Source: UBA1926 sp002337215 (lineage in GTDB: Bacteria > Planctomycetota > Phycisphaerae > Phycisphaerales > UBA1924). From it: a DNA stretch of 64,000 nucleotides. A program made the position numbers and the translations under genes. Positions 16,523-25,585 of this stretch are shown piece after piece. Numbering within the stretch: position 1 is the stretch's first letter; every line of letters begins with the position of its first letter. The DNA is taken from contig CAXBAF010000003.1 of the NCBI GenBank assembly GCA_963973795.1, forward strand, positions 62,001-126,000, read 5' to 3'. The notes beneath the pieces are model-generated. The model was not told the origin of the DNA. It saw only the letters and a program-made list of their open reading frames with translations, and made no database searches.

Positions 16523-19339
16523 TCAGGCGACCGATTCGAGCTCGGCGCTGAGCCCGCTCGAATCGGGCGCGACCTTGCGCGGGTCTTCGTCGAGCAGGAG
16601 CTGATCCACCGTCGGCGCGTTCTTGATCGGCTTGCCGTTCTTGTCGGTCAGCGGCATCCCGTCGAGCGTCTCGATGATCGGGATCGGGTGCGCCTTCGCG
16701 TGCTCGGCGAGCTGCTTCTCGAGCTGCTCTTTCTTCGCGGGCTCGAGCTCGGCCCACTTGCCACGCCCCCGACACTTCGGGAAACGCGAGCACCCGAGCC
16801 ATGGCCCGCGCACGCCGTCACGCAGGTTCAGCGGCGACTCGCACGTCGGGCAGGGCAGGTCGGTTTCGAGCGGGGGCTGGCTGGGCGCCGTCACGTGCCC
16901 CTTCTTGTCGATGTTGAGGATGATCCCGACGTCGTTCTTCTCGCCGTCTTCGAGCATCGTGGTGACGAACGGGCCGAACCGCCCGGTCTTCTTGATCATC
17001 GGACGCCCGGTCTTGGGGCACTTGATGTTCACGAACTCCGCAGGGCGGGGCTTGCCCTGCCGGTCGCAGGGGCACGCGTAGTCGCACTCGGGGTAGGTCG
17101 AGCAGCTCAGGAAGCGGCCGTTCTTGCCGAACCGGTAGACCAGCGTCGAGCCGCACTTCTGGCAGCGGTACTGCTCGGGCGCGGGCTGGATCTCGGCCTT
17201 CGCGTGCTGGAGTTCCTCTTCAGCGACCGCGAGCGCGTCCTTGAACGGCCCATAAAAGTCCTGGAGCATCTGGATCCAGTCGAGGTGGTCCTCTTCGACC
17301 TTGTCGAGCTCGGCCTCCATCGCGCGGGTGTAGGTCACGTCGAGCAGGTTGGGGAACGCCTCGATCAGTTTGTCGGTGACGACCTCCCCCAGGTCGGTCG
17401 CGTAGAAGCGACGCTCGAGCTGCTCGACGTACTTGCGGTCCTGGATGACGCTGATGATCGAGGCGTAGGTCGAGGGTCTGCCGATACCCTCGCTCTCGAG
17501 CATCTTGATCAGGCTCGCCTCGGTGTAGCGGGGCGGGGGGCTGGTGAACTTCTGCACCGGGTCGAGGTGGAACGGGCGCATGTCCTGCCCCTCGCTCAGA
17601 TCGGGCAGCACGATGTCGTCGCCCCCGGTGGGCACACCCGAGACGCGGTAGTGCCCGTCGAAGACGAGCCGGCGGCCGGTCGCCTTGAACACGCACGGCG
17701 TCGACGGATCCGTCCCGCCCTCGATCAGGAAGGCGGTCGAGTCCCACTGCGCCGGTGTCATCTGGCAGGCGATGTACCGCTCCCAGATGATGCGGTAGAG
17801 CTTCGCCTCGTCCGCCTTGAGGTGCTTGGCGACCTTGTCGGGCGAGCGCATCGCGTCGGTGGGGCGGATCGCCTCGTGGGCCTCCTGCGCCGCCTTGTTG
17901 CTGCTCGTAAAGAAGTTCGGTTTGTCGGGCAGATACTGGTCGCCGAAGGTCTTGTTGATGTACCCCCGCGCCATCTCGATCGCCTCGCCCGAGAGGTGGG
18001 TCGAGTCGGTCCGCATGTAGGTGATCAGACCGGTGGGGCCCTCGCCCGGGATGTTCACGCCCTCGTAGAGCGACTGGGCGGCCCGCATCGTGCGCTGGGC
18101 ACCGAAGCCCAGCCTGCTCGACGCGGCCTGCTGCAGCGTGCTGGTGATGTACGGCGCGCTCGCCCGGGTGCTCGTCCGCTTCGTCTCGATCGATGTGATC
18201 GCGTAGGGCACGCTCGGGTCGGCCGACCCCCAGACGCGCCGCTTGAACCGCGCTGGGCCCTTCGCGTCCTCGTCCTCGGCGACCGCCGACTCGATGTCGG
18301 TCAGCCCCGCGAGCGCCGCGACGGATCGCACGCGCTCGGTCAGATCGCCGCCCGTTTCATCGGCGGCGCCGCCCGCCTGGCCGACGTCGAACTTCTCCCC
18401 GCCGACTTCGACGAGTTCGGCGCGGATCGATTGGTGCTCGCTCAGCCACGCGTTCTGGCTCTTGATCGTCGGACCCGTGGGCTTCTTGCCCGGCTTCTTG
18501 GGATCCACCTCGGGGGGCGTCGCGAGGAACTCGCGCCACGCGGGGCCCAGTTTGCTCGCGTCCGCCTCGCTGAGCGCGAAGCAGCCGGTCATCTCCCACC
18601 GCTCGTCGGGCACGAACGCGTCGATCTCGCGCTCGCGGTCGACCACGAGCCGCACGGCGACCGACTGCACACGCCCCGCGCTCAACCCGCGGGCGACCTT
18701 CTTCCAGAGCAGGGGCGAGACCTGGTAGCCCACGATGCGGTCGAGGATCCGTCTCGCCTGCTGGGCGTTCACGCGGTCGACATCGATCGGGTGGGGGTTG
18801 CCGAACGCGCGGGCGATCTCGTTCTTGGTGATCGCGGCGAAGACCACGCGCTTGGCGTCCGCGGGCTTGATGCCGATTTCTTCTGCAAGGTGCCACGCGA
18901 TCGCCTCGCCCTCGCGGTCGAGATCCGTTGCGAACCAGATGTCCCCGCCGGTGCTCTGCGCGTCCTTGGCGGCCCGCTTGAGGTCCTTGATGACGCTCTC
19001 TTTGCCGCTGAGGATCTCGTAGGAGGGCTGGAACCGCTTCTCGATATCCACGCCGGGCACCGGGCGTTTGACGCCCTTGGGGTTCTTGCTGGGCAGGTCG
19101 CGGACATGCCCGATGCTCGCGAGGACGACGTATTCGTCGCCCAGATACTTGTTGATCGTCTTTGCCTTCGACGGGCTTTCCACGATGACCAGGCTCTTGC
19201 CCTTCGCCTCGCCCGCCTTGTAGGACTGCTTGCTCCGCCCACCGGAACGCCCGCCCGATCGGCTCGCGGGCTTCTTGGCGGCCTTCTTCGCCGCCGGCTT
19301 CTTGGTCGTCTTCTTGGTCGTCCCGGTCTTCTTTGCCAT
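16523..19339 (-). CDS. topA: DNA topoisomerase I
   Basis: 938 residues. It relaxes negative supercoils by a type IA mechanism. A Lys/Ala-rich N-terminal extension (1-46) precedes the Toprim domain (SLVIVESPSKAKTINKYLG, then FATDLDREGEAIAWHLAEE at 136-154). The active tyrosine is Y441 in GLITYMRTDST. The C-terminus carries zinc-ribbon repeats with CQKCGSTLVYR, CPKTGRPMIKK (second-site cysteines lost) and CPTCESPLNLR. Residues about 265-375 hold a Gly/Asp-rich insertion not in E. coli TopA. It is a single gene, convergent with the REP-like element downstream. Confidence 0.97.
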   Translation of the reverse strand: MAKKTGTTKKTTKKPAAKKAAKKPASRSGGRSGGRSKQSYKAGEAKGKSLVIVESPSKAKTINKYLGDEYVVLASIGHVRDLPSKNPKGVKRPVPGVDIEKRFQPSYEILSGKESVIKDLKRAAKDAQSTGGDIWFATDLDREGEAIAWHLAEEIGIKPADAKRVVFAAITKNEIARAFGNPHPIDVDRVNAQQARRILDRIVGYQVSPLLWKKVARGLSAGRVQSVAVRLVVDREREIDAFVPDERWEMTGCFALSEADASKLGPAWREFLATPPEVDPKKPGKKPTGPTIKSQNAWLSEHQSIRAELVEVGGEKFDVGQAGGAADETGGDLTERVRSVAALAGLTDIESAVAEDEDAKGPARFKRRVWGSADPSVPYAITSIETKRTSTRASAPYITSTLQQAASSRLGFGAQRTMRAAQSLYEGVNIPGEGPTGLITYMRTDSTHLSGEAIEMARGYINKTFGDQYLPDKPNFFTSSNKAAQEAHEAIRPTDAMRSPDKVAKHLKADEAKLYRIIWERYIACQMTPAQWDSTAFLIEGGTDPSTPCVFKATGRRLVFDGHYRVSGVPTGGDDIVLPDLSEGQDMRPFHLDPVQKFTSPPPRYTEASLIKMLESEGIGRPSTYASIISVIQDRKYVEQLERRFYATDLGEVVTDKLIEAFPNLLDVTYTRAMEAELDKVEEDHLDWIQMLQDFYGPFKDALAVAEEELQHAKAEIQPAPEQYRCQKCGSTLVYRFGKNGRFLSCSTYPECDYACPCDRQGKPRPAEFVNIKCPKTGRPMIKKTGRFGPFVTTMLEDGEKNDVGIILNIDKKGHVTAPSQPPLETDLPCPTCESPLNLRDGVRGPWLGCSRFPKCRGRGKWAELEPAKKEQLEKQLAEHAKAHPIPIIETLDGMPLTDKNGKPIKNAPTVDQLLLDEDPRKVAPDSSGLSAELESVA

Positions 19340-19537
19340 CGGAATCCTGTTTCGGCCCGCCGGGCCGCTCGGCTCGACACGGCCCCCAAACTATCTATAC
19401 ACATCGCCCGCCGCGGAGCATCGTCCGCCGGGTCGGGGACCGGAGGGAACGCGAAATCAGCGGCCTTGTCAAGGGGCTCCCCGCTCGTTCCCCCCGAAAA
19501 TCGCGGGGTGGCCCGATGAACCGAGGTCTGCCCGGAT

Positions 19538-20524
19538 CTATTCCGAACCCGCTTCAGGGGCCTGTAAACACGCATCGACGATCGAATCGGCCGACTTTCC
19601 GAGCGTCTGCAGATCCGCCGAAATCGATTCGCCGGAGAACCACCCACTTCTGGGGTCATTCGCGGATGAGGCCGCGAGCCGGCGGAGCCAGGTTCGTTGG
19701 TTCTTGGCGAACCGCCTCGTCTCGATCTTGATCTTCTCGACCGCGTCGTCGAGGGCGACCTCGCCTTCGAGATGGGCGAGCAGTTGCTTGTAGCCGAGCG
19801 CCTCGCGGGCCTGCGGGCCGAGCTGATCACGGAGGCGGGTGACTTCGTCGAACAATCCCTGTTCCAGCATGATCTTCACGCGGGCGTTGATGCGGCGGTT
19901 GAGGGCGTCGGTCTCCCACCGGATGCCGAAGAGGGCGGCGTCCGGGCGCGCGCCGCGGTCCCACTGCTGCTGGTGCTCGCTGATCGGGACCCCGGTCTGG
20001 CGGTAGACCTCGAGCGCGCGCACGGTGCGGCGTTCGTCGTTGGGGTGGATCCGCTCCGCGGCGGCGGGGTCCACGCGTGCGAGTTCGGCCCGCCGATCGG
20101 CGTGGGGCATCGCCTGCAGCGCCGCGCGCACCGAGGCGTCCGGTTCGGGCCCCTCGAACAAGCCCTCCATGAACGCCTTGATGTACAGGTTTGTGCCGCC
20201 CACGACAATGGGGACGGCGTTGCGCGCACGGATCCGCTCGACCGCGTCTTCCGCGGCTCCGAGCCAGTCGTGCACCGTGTACCGGTCCTCGGGATCGGCG
20301 ATGTCGATGAGATGGTGGGGGATGCCCGCCATCTCCTCGGCGGTCGGTTTCGCGGATCCGATGTCCATCCCGCGGAAGATCTGCACGGAGTCGGCCGAGA
20401 TGATCTCGGGGGTGAAGCCCCGGCGTTCGAACGCGCGGGCGACGGCGATCGAGAGCGCGGACTTTCCTCCTGCGGTGGGGCCGACGATAACGGGGCAGAT
20501 GGGAATGGTCGGGTGATCCGGCAC
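19538..20524 (-). CDS. miaA: tRNA dimethylallyltransferase
   Basis: 328 residues from a GTG at 20524. It adds dimethylallyl to N6 of A37 in tRNAs reading UNN codons. PVIVGPTAGGKSALSIAVA is the P-loop, followed by EIISADSVQIFRGMDIGSAKPT (the D-S-x-Q motif), HHLIDI, VVGGTNLYIKAFMEG and the C-terminal EALGYKQLLAHLEGE. The longer reading frame further upstream runs into the divergent recQ-type gene, so the later GTG just before PDHPTIPICPVIVGPTAGGK is chosen; its ribosome site is weak. It is divergent from the helicase. Confidence 0.95.
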   Translation of the reverse strand: MPDHPTIPICPVIVGPTAGGKSALSIAVARAFERRGFTPEIISADSVQIFRGMDIGSAKPTAEEMAGIPHHLIDIADPEDRYTVHDWLGAAEDAVERIRARNAVPIVVGGTNLYIKAFMEGLFEGPEPDASVRAALQAMPHADRRAELARVDPAAAERIHPNDERRTVRALEVYRQTGVPISEHQQQWDRGARPDAALFGIRWETDALNRRINARVKIMLEQGLFDEVTRLRDQLGPQAREALGYKQLLAHLEGEVALDDAVEKIKIETRRFAKNQRTWLRRLAASSANDPRSGWFSGESISADLQTLGKSADSIVDACLQAPEAGSE

Positions 20525-20576
20525 GGGGTCACGGTACGCGGTTGGTCTCGGGGTGTGCGCGCGCCAAAGGTTGGGG

Positions 20577-22112
20577 ATGCCACGCCGCGCCGAATTGGTT
20601 GAAGAATTGCTGTCCGACGTTTTCGGGTTCCCGGGTCTCAAGCCCGAGCAGGTGCCGGTGGTGCACCGGGTGCTCGGGATCGACGAGGACGGTCCCGAGG
20701 ATGGCGGCGACGCGATGGTCGTGATGCCGACGGGGTCGGGCAAGAGTCTGTGCTATCAGCTGCCGGCTCTGGTGCGCGCGCGGGAGGGCGAGAACGAGGG
20801 CCGGGGTGTGACGCTGGTGTTCAGCCCGCTGATTGCGCTGATGGAGGACCAGGTGAGCGCGTTGCGGGCGAAGGGCGTGCGCGCGCAGTACGTCAACTCG
20901 ACGGTGGGCAGGAAGGAACGCGACCGGCGGTACGCTGCGCTCGCGGAGGGCGCGTACGACCTGATCTACGCGACCCCCGAGCGGATGGAGAAAGAGGCGT
21001 TCCGCGATGCGCTGCGAATGGTGCCCGGGGGGGTGAACCTGCTCGCGATCGACGAGGCGCACTGCGTGAGCAAGTGGGGGCATGATCTCCGGCCCGCGTA
21101 CCAGCGGGTGGGGGAGTTCCGCGAGCAGTTGGGATCGCCTCGCACGATCGCGCTCACGGCGACGGCGACGAAGGCCGTGCGCGATGACATCCGCTCGGTG
21201 CTCGGATTGGATGAGACCGCGATGCCCCTGTTCGCGACGGGGATCGAGCGGCCCAACCTGGTGATGCGGGTCGAGCCCGCGTGGGACGACGCGGAGAAGA
21301 TCGATCGGATCGCGACGATCGCGAGCGAACTGGGCGGGACGGGGATCGTCTACTTCGCGCTCATCAAGGACCTCGAGCGGATGATGCCCGAGATCCGTCG
21401 GGCGGTCGCGGCGAAGGCGGGCGATCGGGTTGGCGTCGGGGTCTATCACGGGCGGCTGGATGCGAGGCAGAAGAAGCGGGTGTACGACGACTTCATCGCG
21501 GCGATGCCGGATCGGCCGCTGCTTTTGTGCGCGACGAACGCGTTCGGGATGGGCGTGGACAAGCCCGACATCCGGTACATCGTGCACGCGCAGGTGCCGG
21601 GGAGCGTGGAGGCGTACTACCAGGAGGTGGGGCGTGCGGGGCGGGACGGGGACCCGAGCGCGTGCGTGCTGCTGTACGCGCAGGAGGATCTCGCGATCCA
21701 GCACGAGTTTGTGCGCTGGCAGAACCCGAGCGCGGATCTGCTGATGGCGGCAATGGCCGCGATCGCGCGGCGGTACAGCGGCGATTCGTCCGGATCAGCG
21801 GGTGGGCACGGCACGTTCGACGCCGACGACATCCGGCTCGATGTCATCGGCAAGGGTCACGCGCACGGGATGGGCGGGGGCGTGGTCGAGTACGCGCTGA
21901 TCGGGCTCGCGAAGCGCGGAGCGATCGAGGTGGTCGGGCCCAGCGAGAGCGGGGGGAACCTGTACCGGTTCGTGCGCGAGCTGGACGATTCGGAGATCGA
22001 CGCGGACGAGATCGAGGCGAAGACGAAGCGGGACCTGGGCCGGCTCTTGGAGGTGGTGAAGATGACGCAGGCGGATTCGGTTGCGGGGTTTTTGGAGGCG
22101 TATTTCGATTAG
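20577..22112 (+). CDS. RecQ-family ATP-dependent DNA helicase, short form
   Basis: 511 residues. It unwinds DNA in repair and recombination. Walker A is in VVMPTGSGKSLCYQLPA, the Walker B/DEAH box in AIDEAHCVSKWGHDLRPAY, motif III in ALTATATK, and motifs V-VI in NAFGMGVDKPDIRYIVHAQVP and YYQEVGRAGRDG. The RQC zinc site (four cysteines) is missing and there is no HRDC domain; residues about 400-511 are a divergent winged-helix-like tail. The ATG at 20577 has AAAGG 8 bases upstream and is preferred to 20553. A duplicated RecQ branch is likely. Confidence 0.9.
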   Translation: MPRRAELVEELLSDVFGFPGLKPEQVPVVHRVLGIDEDGPEDGGDAMVVMPTGSGKSLCYQLPALVRAREGENEGRGVTLVFSPLIALMEDQVSALRAKGVRAQYVNSTVGRKERDRRYAALAEGAYDLIYATPERMEKEAFRDALRMVPGGVNLLAIDEAHCVSKWGHDLRPAYQRVGEFREQLGSPRTIALTATATKAVRDDIRSVLGLDETAMPLFATGIERPNLVMRVEPAWDDAEKIDRIATIASELGGTGIVYFALIKDLERMMPEIRRAVAAKAGDRVGVGVYHGRLDARQKKRVYDDFIAAMPDRPLLLCATNAFGMGVDKPDIRYIVHAQVPGSVEAYYQEVGRAGRDGDPSACVLLYAQEDLAIQHEFVRWQNPSADLLMAAMAAIARRYSGDSSGSAGGHGTFDADDIRLDVIGKGHAHGMGGGVVEYALIGLAKRGAIEVVGPSESGGNLYRFVRELDDSEIDADEIEAKTKRDLGRLLEVVKMTQADSVAGFLEAYFD

Positions 22113-22160
22113 GGGAGGCGGGGGAAAGAACGCGGAGGTCGCGAAGGGTTCAAGGGAGGG

Positions 22161-22179
22161 CACGGCCGGGACGGCCGTG
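22161..22179. terminator. Strong hairpin after the helicase gene
   Basis: CACGGCCG (22161-22168) and CGGCCGTG (22172-22179) form a perfect 8-bp stem with a 3-base loop, 48 bases past the helicase stop. There is no T-run, so intrinsic termination is uncertain; it may be part of the repeat-rich convergent region. Confidence 0.4.
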
Positions 22180-22208
22180 GCACACGCGTTGGGGAGACGC
22201 TCCATGGC

Positions 22209-22294
22209 GGGTGCCTTGGAGACACCGCAACGCGGTTTCTCCACGCGGTTGCACGCTCGATCATGGAGAAGGCTCCGCCGTCTCCATGGCACCC
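22209..22294. repeat. 86-bp palindromic interspersed element, copy 2
   Basis: Same length as copy 1 (16351-16436) and in inverted orientation to it: starts GGGTGCC, ends GGCACCC. First-arm hairpin is GGAGACACCGC with GCGGTTTCTCC; second-arm hairpin is ATGGAGA with TCTCCAT. It lies between the convergent ends of the helicase and glycosyltransferase genes, the same type of site as copy 1. Confidence 0.85.
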
Positions 22295-22312
22295 TTCTTC
22301 GGTGTCAGCGGG

Positions 22313-23191
22313 TCACGGCCCGATGCGTGTGATCTCTGGGGTGGGTTGGTCGGCGGGGGTGTCGAGGCCGAGCCGGGCGTACGTGGGGCGTTCTTCGCGG
22401 AGGAGGTCGGCGTTGGGGCTGTCGTGCCAGTCGCCCGGGGCGCGGGTGGTGTGGTACTGGTGGAGGGCGAGGATGTGGCGCAGGCCGACGCGGACGCGTT
22501 TGCGGGCCTGGTAGAGGCGTTTGCCGAAGTCGTCGTCTTCCTGTCCCCAGTCTTCGAAGGCCTCGTCGAAGCCGTTGACTTCGCGGTAGGCGGCGAGTGT
22601 GCAGGCGAAGTTGGCGCTGAGGAGTTTGGGTTTGTGCGGCTTGGCGAAACCGAGCGTTCGCTGGAGGAGTTGGCGCTTGTAGCGTCGGTGACGCTTCTCG
22701 ATCGCGGCGGTCTGGTCGTCGGTGGGCGTGAAGGGCATAAGGCCTTCTTTGAGCGCGCGCTCGTCGAACTCGGCGTCCTGCTGCTCGGTGAGGTCGTAGC
22801 GCCATCCCAGCGAGAGGTGGGCTCTGCCACCTTTGGGGTCGAGGGCGTCGGCGTGGCGCTCGATCGCGGTGTGGAGGGGGGCGCAGTCGCCGTCGAAGAA
22901 GGCGAGAGCGGCGTCGGGGTTGGGGTTCGGGAGTGTCTTGAGGATCGCGCGGACGGCGTTGTTGCGGGTCTGGCTCGCGCGACCCACACCGGCGCTCGGG
23001 CGGGTGACGAGGGTGAGCGGCAGCCCGGCTTCTTCGCACGCGACACGGGCGACGCGTTCGATCTCGGGGTCGTCGGAATCGCAGGAGAGGGTGACCGAAT
23101 CGGGCGCGCGCGACGACCACGCGACGGCGAGGATGGTCCGGCGGAGCCGCTCGGGCGTGTGCGTGATGAGGATGACGTGGACGGGGGGCAC
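22313..23191 (-). CDS. Family 2-like glycosyltransferase
   Basis: 292 residues. It has a GT-A fold start (VHVILITHTPERLRRTILAVA), a DxD-like site in ALAFFDGDCAPL, and the C-terminal galactosyltransferase-type segment VNGFDEAFEDWGQEDDDFGKRLY, whose WGxED motif positions the acceptor. No membrane segment is seen. It is 3 bases from the FkbM gene upstream, so the two are one operon, probably decorating an exported glycan. Donor and acceptor are unknown. Confidence 0.85.
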   Translation of the reverse strand: MPPVHVILITHTPERLRRTILAVAWSSRAPDSVTLSCDSDDPEIERVARVACEEAGLPLTLVTRPSAGVGRASQTRNNAVRAILKTLPNPNPDAALAFFDGDCAPLHTAIERHADALDPKGGRAHLSLGWRYDLTEQQDAEFDERALKEGLMPFTPTDDQTAAIEKRHRRYKRQLLQRTLGFAKPHKPKLLSANFACTLAAYREVNGFDEAFEDWGQEDDDFGKRLYQARKRVRVGLRHILALHQYHTTRAPGDWHDSPNADLLREERPTYARLGLDTPADQPTPEITRIGP

Positions 23192-23194
23192 GGG

Positions 23195-24070
23195 TCAGTC
23201 TTCCGGGTCCCAGCGCAGGCCGACCGCTTCGGCCCGGCGGCGGACGTCGTCGCGGTCTCGGCGGACCATGACGCGGTTCCAGGCGAGCCAGCCGACCTGT
23301 TCGTAGCCGCGGGGTTCGAGGGCGTCGTTGATCGGGCTTCGGCCTGCGCGGGTGTGGTCTTCGACGAGGAGAACCGCGGGCTGGAAGCGGTCGAGATCGA
23401 ATCCGTCGAGGACGTCGAGTTCGTGGCCCTCGACATCGATTGATGCGGCGTCGACGCGGTCGGTGGGGATGTCTTTGAACAGTTCGTCGAGCAGGTCGGT
23501 GAGGGTGGTGAGCGGGACCTCGATCGTGCGCACGGGGGTGTTCTTGGGCGGTCGGCGGGTGCCGGTGTTGTCGGTTGAGGATTCGAGGTGGCTGGATTCG
23601 TCGTAGCCCCTGGCGTCGTCGTAATGGCGGAGAGTGGCGGTGCCAGCAGATCCGGCGCGGCCGACGGCGGCGTGGACGACGCGGGCGTCGGGGCGATTGG
23701 CGCGGGCCTGTTCGTAGAGGGCGGGGACGGGTTCGACGAGGAGGCCTGTCCAGCCGAGTTGTTCGAGGGCAGAGGAGACGGAGTTGGTGAGGCCGTCGTA
23801 GCCGCCGACCTCGACGAAGGTGCCCTCGCTCGGCCAGCCCAGGAGTTCGAGGATGAGCAGGTCTTCTCCGAACTGGGAGCGGAAGGTGATGGGCTCGTTG
23901 TCTGGTCGGCTTGCGAGTCTGGAGGTGGTGGCTTTGACGAGGGTGAGGAGTTCGGCGTCGCGGTGCTCGAGCCTGGTGAGGCGTCGGCGGACACGGGCGT
24001 AGCGCCGGTTCTGGATGATGATCGCGGCGACGGCGATGATCGCGGCTGCGATTGCGATGATGAGTTCCAC
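23195..24070 (-). CDS. FkbM-family methyltransferase with N-terminal membrane anchor
   Basis: 291 residues from a GTG at 24070, with GGGGGAA upstream. Residues 1-20 are one membrane helix (VELIIAIAAAIIAVAAIII), then a coiled stretch, then a SAM-dependent FkbM domain: FRSQFGEDLLILELLG, GTFVEVGGYDGLTNSVSSAL (motif I), LLVEPVPALYEQARANRPDA and AASIDVEGHELDVLDGFDL. FkbM enzymes O-methylate sugars or polyketides. The membrane anchor and the downstream glycosyltransferase suggest methylation of a surface glycan. Confidence 0.88.
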   Translation of the reverse strand: MELIIAIAAAIIAVAAIIIQNRRYARVRRRLTRLEHRDAELLTLVKATTSRLASRPDNEPITFRSQFGEDLLILELLGWPSEGTFVEVGGYDGLTNSVSSALEQLGWTGLLVEPVPALYEQARANRPDARVVHAAVGRAGSAGTATLRHYDDARGYDESSHLESSTDNTGTRRPPKNTPVRTIEVPLTTLTDLLDELFKDIPTDRVDAASIDVEGHELDVLDGFDLDRFQPAVLLVEDHTRAGRSPINDALEPRGYEQVGWLAWNRVMVRRDRDDVRRRAEAVGLRWDPED

Positions 24071-24130
24071 GTGGATTCCCCCGGCGTCTTTGACGCTGAG
24101 GATACCCGGGTGGGATGGGCCGGGACGGCG

Positions 24131-24168
24131 GAAAGAAAACGGGCCGGCTCGCAGAACGAGCCGGCCCG
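24131..24168 (-). terminator. Rho-independent terminator of the small coiled-coil gene
   Basis: CGGGCCGGCTCG (24140-24151) and CGAGCCGGCCCG (24157-24168) form a perfect 12-bp stem with a 5-base loop; read leftward it is followed by TTTTCTTTC. It lies 99 bases downstream of the 24267-24530 gene, between it and the FkbM gene. Confidence 0.88.
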
Positions 24169-24266
24169 CACGCGATTTGCCGTGGCCCACGAGAAAGGGG
24201 GGAACGCGATTGGGGCCGCGGCGAAGACGGGCGGGAGGTGATCGCCCGTCGGGGAGATCGTGGTGG

Positions 24267-24530
24267 TTAGTCGTTGTCCTGCGAGTCGATGAGCTTGCGG
24301 AGGTACTTGTTCTCACGGCGGGTGGCCTCGAGATCGAAGACGAGGTACTTGACCGTCAGGCGGAGGTGGTCGAGCGATTCCTGGAGGTTGCCGAGCGTTT
24401 CCTTCATTTTCTCGTGGCGGGTCTGGGTCTCTTCGGCGAGCCGCTCGAGGCGGGGACGCTCGTTGGCGGGCAGGTTGTTGATCTGGCCGAGAAGTTCGCT
24501 CATCTTGGTCTTGAAGTCCTGCTCGTTCAT
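24267..24530 (-). CDS. Small coiled-coil protein, function unknown
   Basis: 87 residues, MNEQDFKTKMSELLGQINNL through DLEATRRENKYLRKLIDSQD. It is a single long amphipathic helix or coiled coil with no cysteines, resembling small planctomycete hypothetical proteins of the same length. It begins with a good GGGAGA ribosome site and ends before a strong terminator, so it is a monocistronic, well-defined gene. Confidence 0.75.
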   Translation of the reverse strand: MNEQDFKTKMSELLGQINNLPANERPRLERLAEETQTRHEKMKETLGNLQESLDHLRLTVKYLVFDLEATRRENKYLRKLIDSQDND

Positions 24531-24797
24531 GGTGGTCTCCCGTCGTGTCTTTTCTTTTTGAGTCGCGTGTCGAGTCGTGTCGCGATCTGTCCCGAGGGAG
24601 GGTGTCCCGTGTGGGGCGACAGGAGAGACAGGGCACGGGGCGTGCCAATGAGGTCGGCGCGTGCCGCGGCGCGGGCTCGCGGGGCGAGGTCCCGATAAAA
24701 GCGTCTGTCAATGACTGGAGAACGGGCTCGGCCGCGCGGGTGGGCGATGTAGGCCGGGAAGGGCGTGTGTTGCGGTGGCGCGGCGTGTTGCGTGAGG

Positions 24798-25463
24798 TCA
24801 ACGCCCCGGGTTGATCCGGCGGAGCGCGTGTTGCACCTCGGCCCGGGCTTCGGGGGGCGCGGCGTTGATGATCGGATGCGGCTCGATGCGGGCCCGGCGG
24901 GCTTCTTCGAGCAGCGCCTTGAGGTGACGATCGAGGCGGATGCGGAAGGTCGCGTACTGCTCTTCGAGTTCGTGGCGGCCCAGGATCGAGAGCGGGTCGG
25001 CGACGCCGGTCTGGGCGACGGCCCACTCGAGGAGGCTGCGGTCACCCGGTCGGTAGCGGTAGGCAAGGACCGTGTCGGCGAGGCGTTCTTCGATGCCACG
25101 GAACGGATCGGCGAGGCCGTGGGGCAGGGTCGCCAGCCGCTCGGTGAGGACTGCTTTATCTGGTGGTGGGGCGGGAGTTGGGCGTTCCCGGGGCGGGGCC
25201 GGCGTGCGTGAGGGAGTTTTCGACGCTGCGCGGGCGGGCGTCGATTGCGCAGGGGCCGATGGGTTGGGCTCGGCACCACCGAGTCTGGCGAGTGAGGCGA
25301 AGGCCGTATTGATGGTTTTCTTGCCGGCGGCGGAGAATCGGACGGTCAGGCGTTGACAGGGCTTGCCCTCGTGGCTCGCCTGCTGGGTAGTCAGCACGAT
25401 GCCGGTGCCCCATTCGGGCTTGCCTTGGTGCTGGACCTGGTCGTTTGGGGAGAATTCGGTCAT
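24798..25463 (-). CDS. DUF3553-like domain protein
   Basis: 221 residues from the ATG at 25463. Residues 1-55 (PNDQVQHQGKPEWGTGIVLT..RLTVRFSAAGKKTI) match the small beta-barrel DUF3553/Tudor-like module found at the C-terminus of UvrD/PcrA helicases. A Pro/Ala/Thr-rich linker (about 70-105) joins an unknown helical C-terminal part (LATLPHGLADPFRGIEERL and on). No enzyme motif is seen. The module in helicases contacts RNA polymerase, so a transcription-linked role is possible but unproven. Confidence 0.65.
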   Translation of the reverse strand: MTEFSPNDQVQHQGKPEWGTGIVLTTQQASHEGKPCQRLTVRFSAAGKKTINTAFASLARLGGAEPNPSAPAQSTPARAASKTPSRTPAPPRERPTPAPPPDKAVLTERLATLPHGLADPFRGIEERLADTVLAYRYRPGDRSLLEWAVAQTGVADPLSILGRHELEEQYATFRIRLDRHLKALLEEARRARIEPHPIINAAPPEARAEVQHALRRINPGR

Positions 25464-25585
25464 GGTTGGGGGTGCCGGGCGTATCATGCCTCGGGCGCTG
25501 GGCAAGGGTAGACCCGGCGTTCGGCGGGTCTATTATTGTGACTGCGCACTGGCGGTATTTGTGCGCCATCCTTTGAAGGGCGAGC

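Noticed and set aside
16463..19519. A 1018-codon open frame on the plus strand
   Set aside because: It is antisense to topA, whose motifs are unmistakable. The plus-strand protein is Arg/Leu/Asp-rich and shows no motif; long antisense frames are normal at this G+C content.
21281..23443. A 720-codon frame spanning the helicase end and the glycosyltransferase region
   Set aside because: It runs out of frame over the RecQ motifs and antisense to the glycosyltransferase. Its only oddity is the read-through of the palindromic element.
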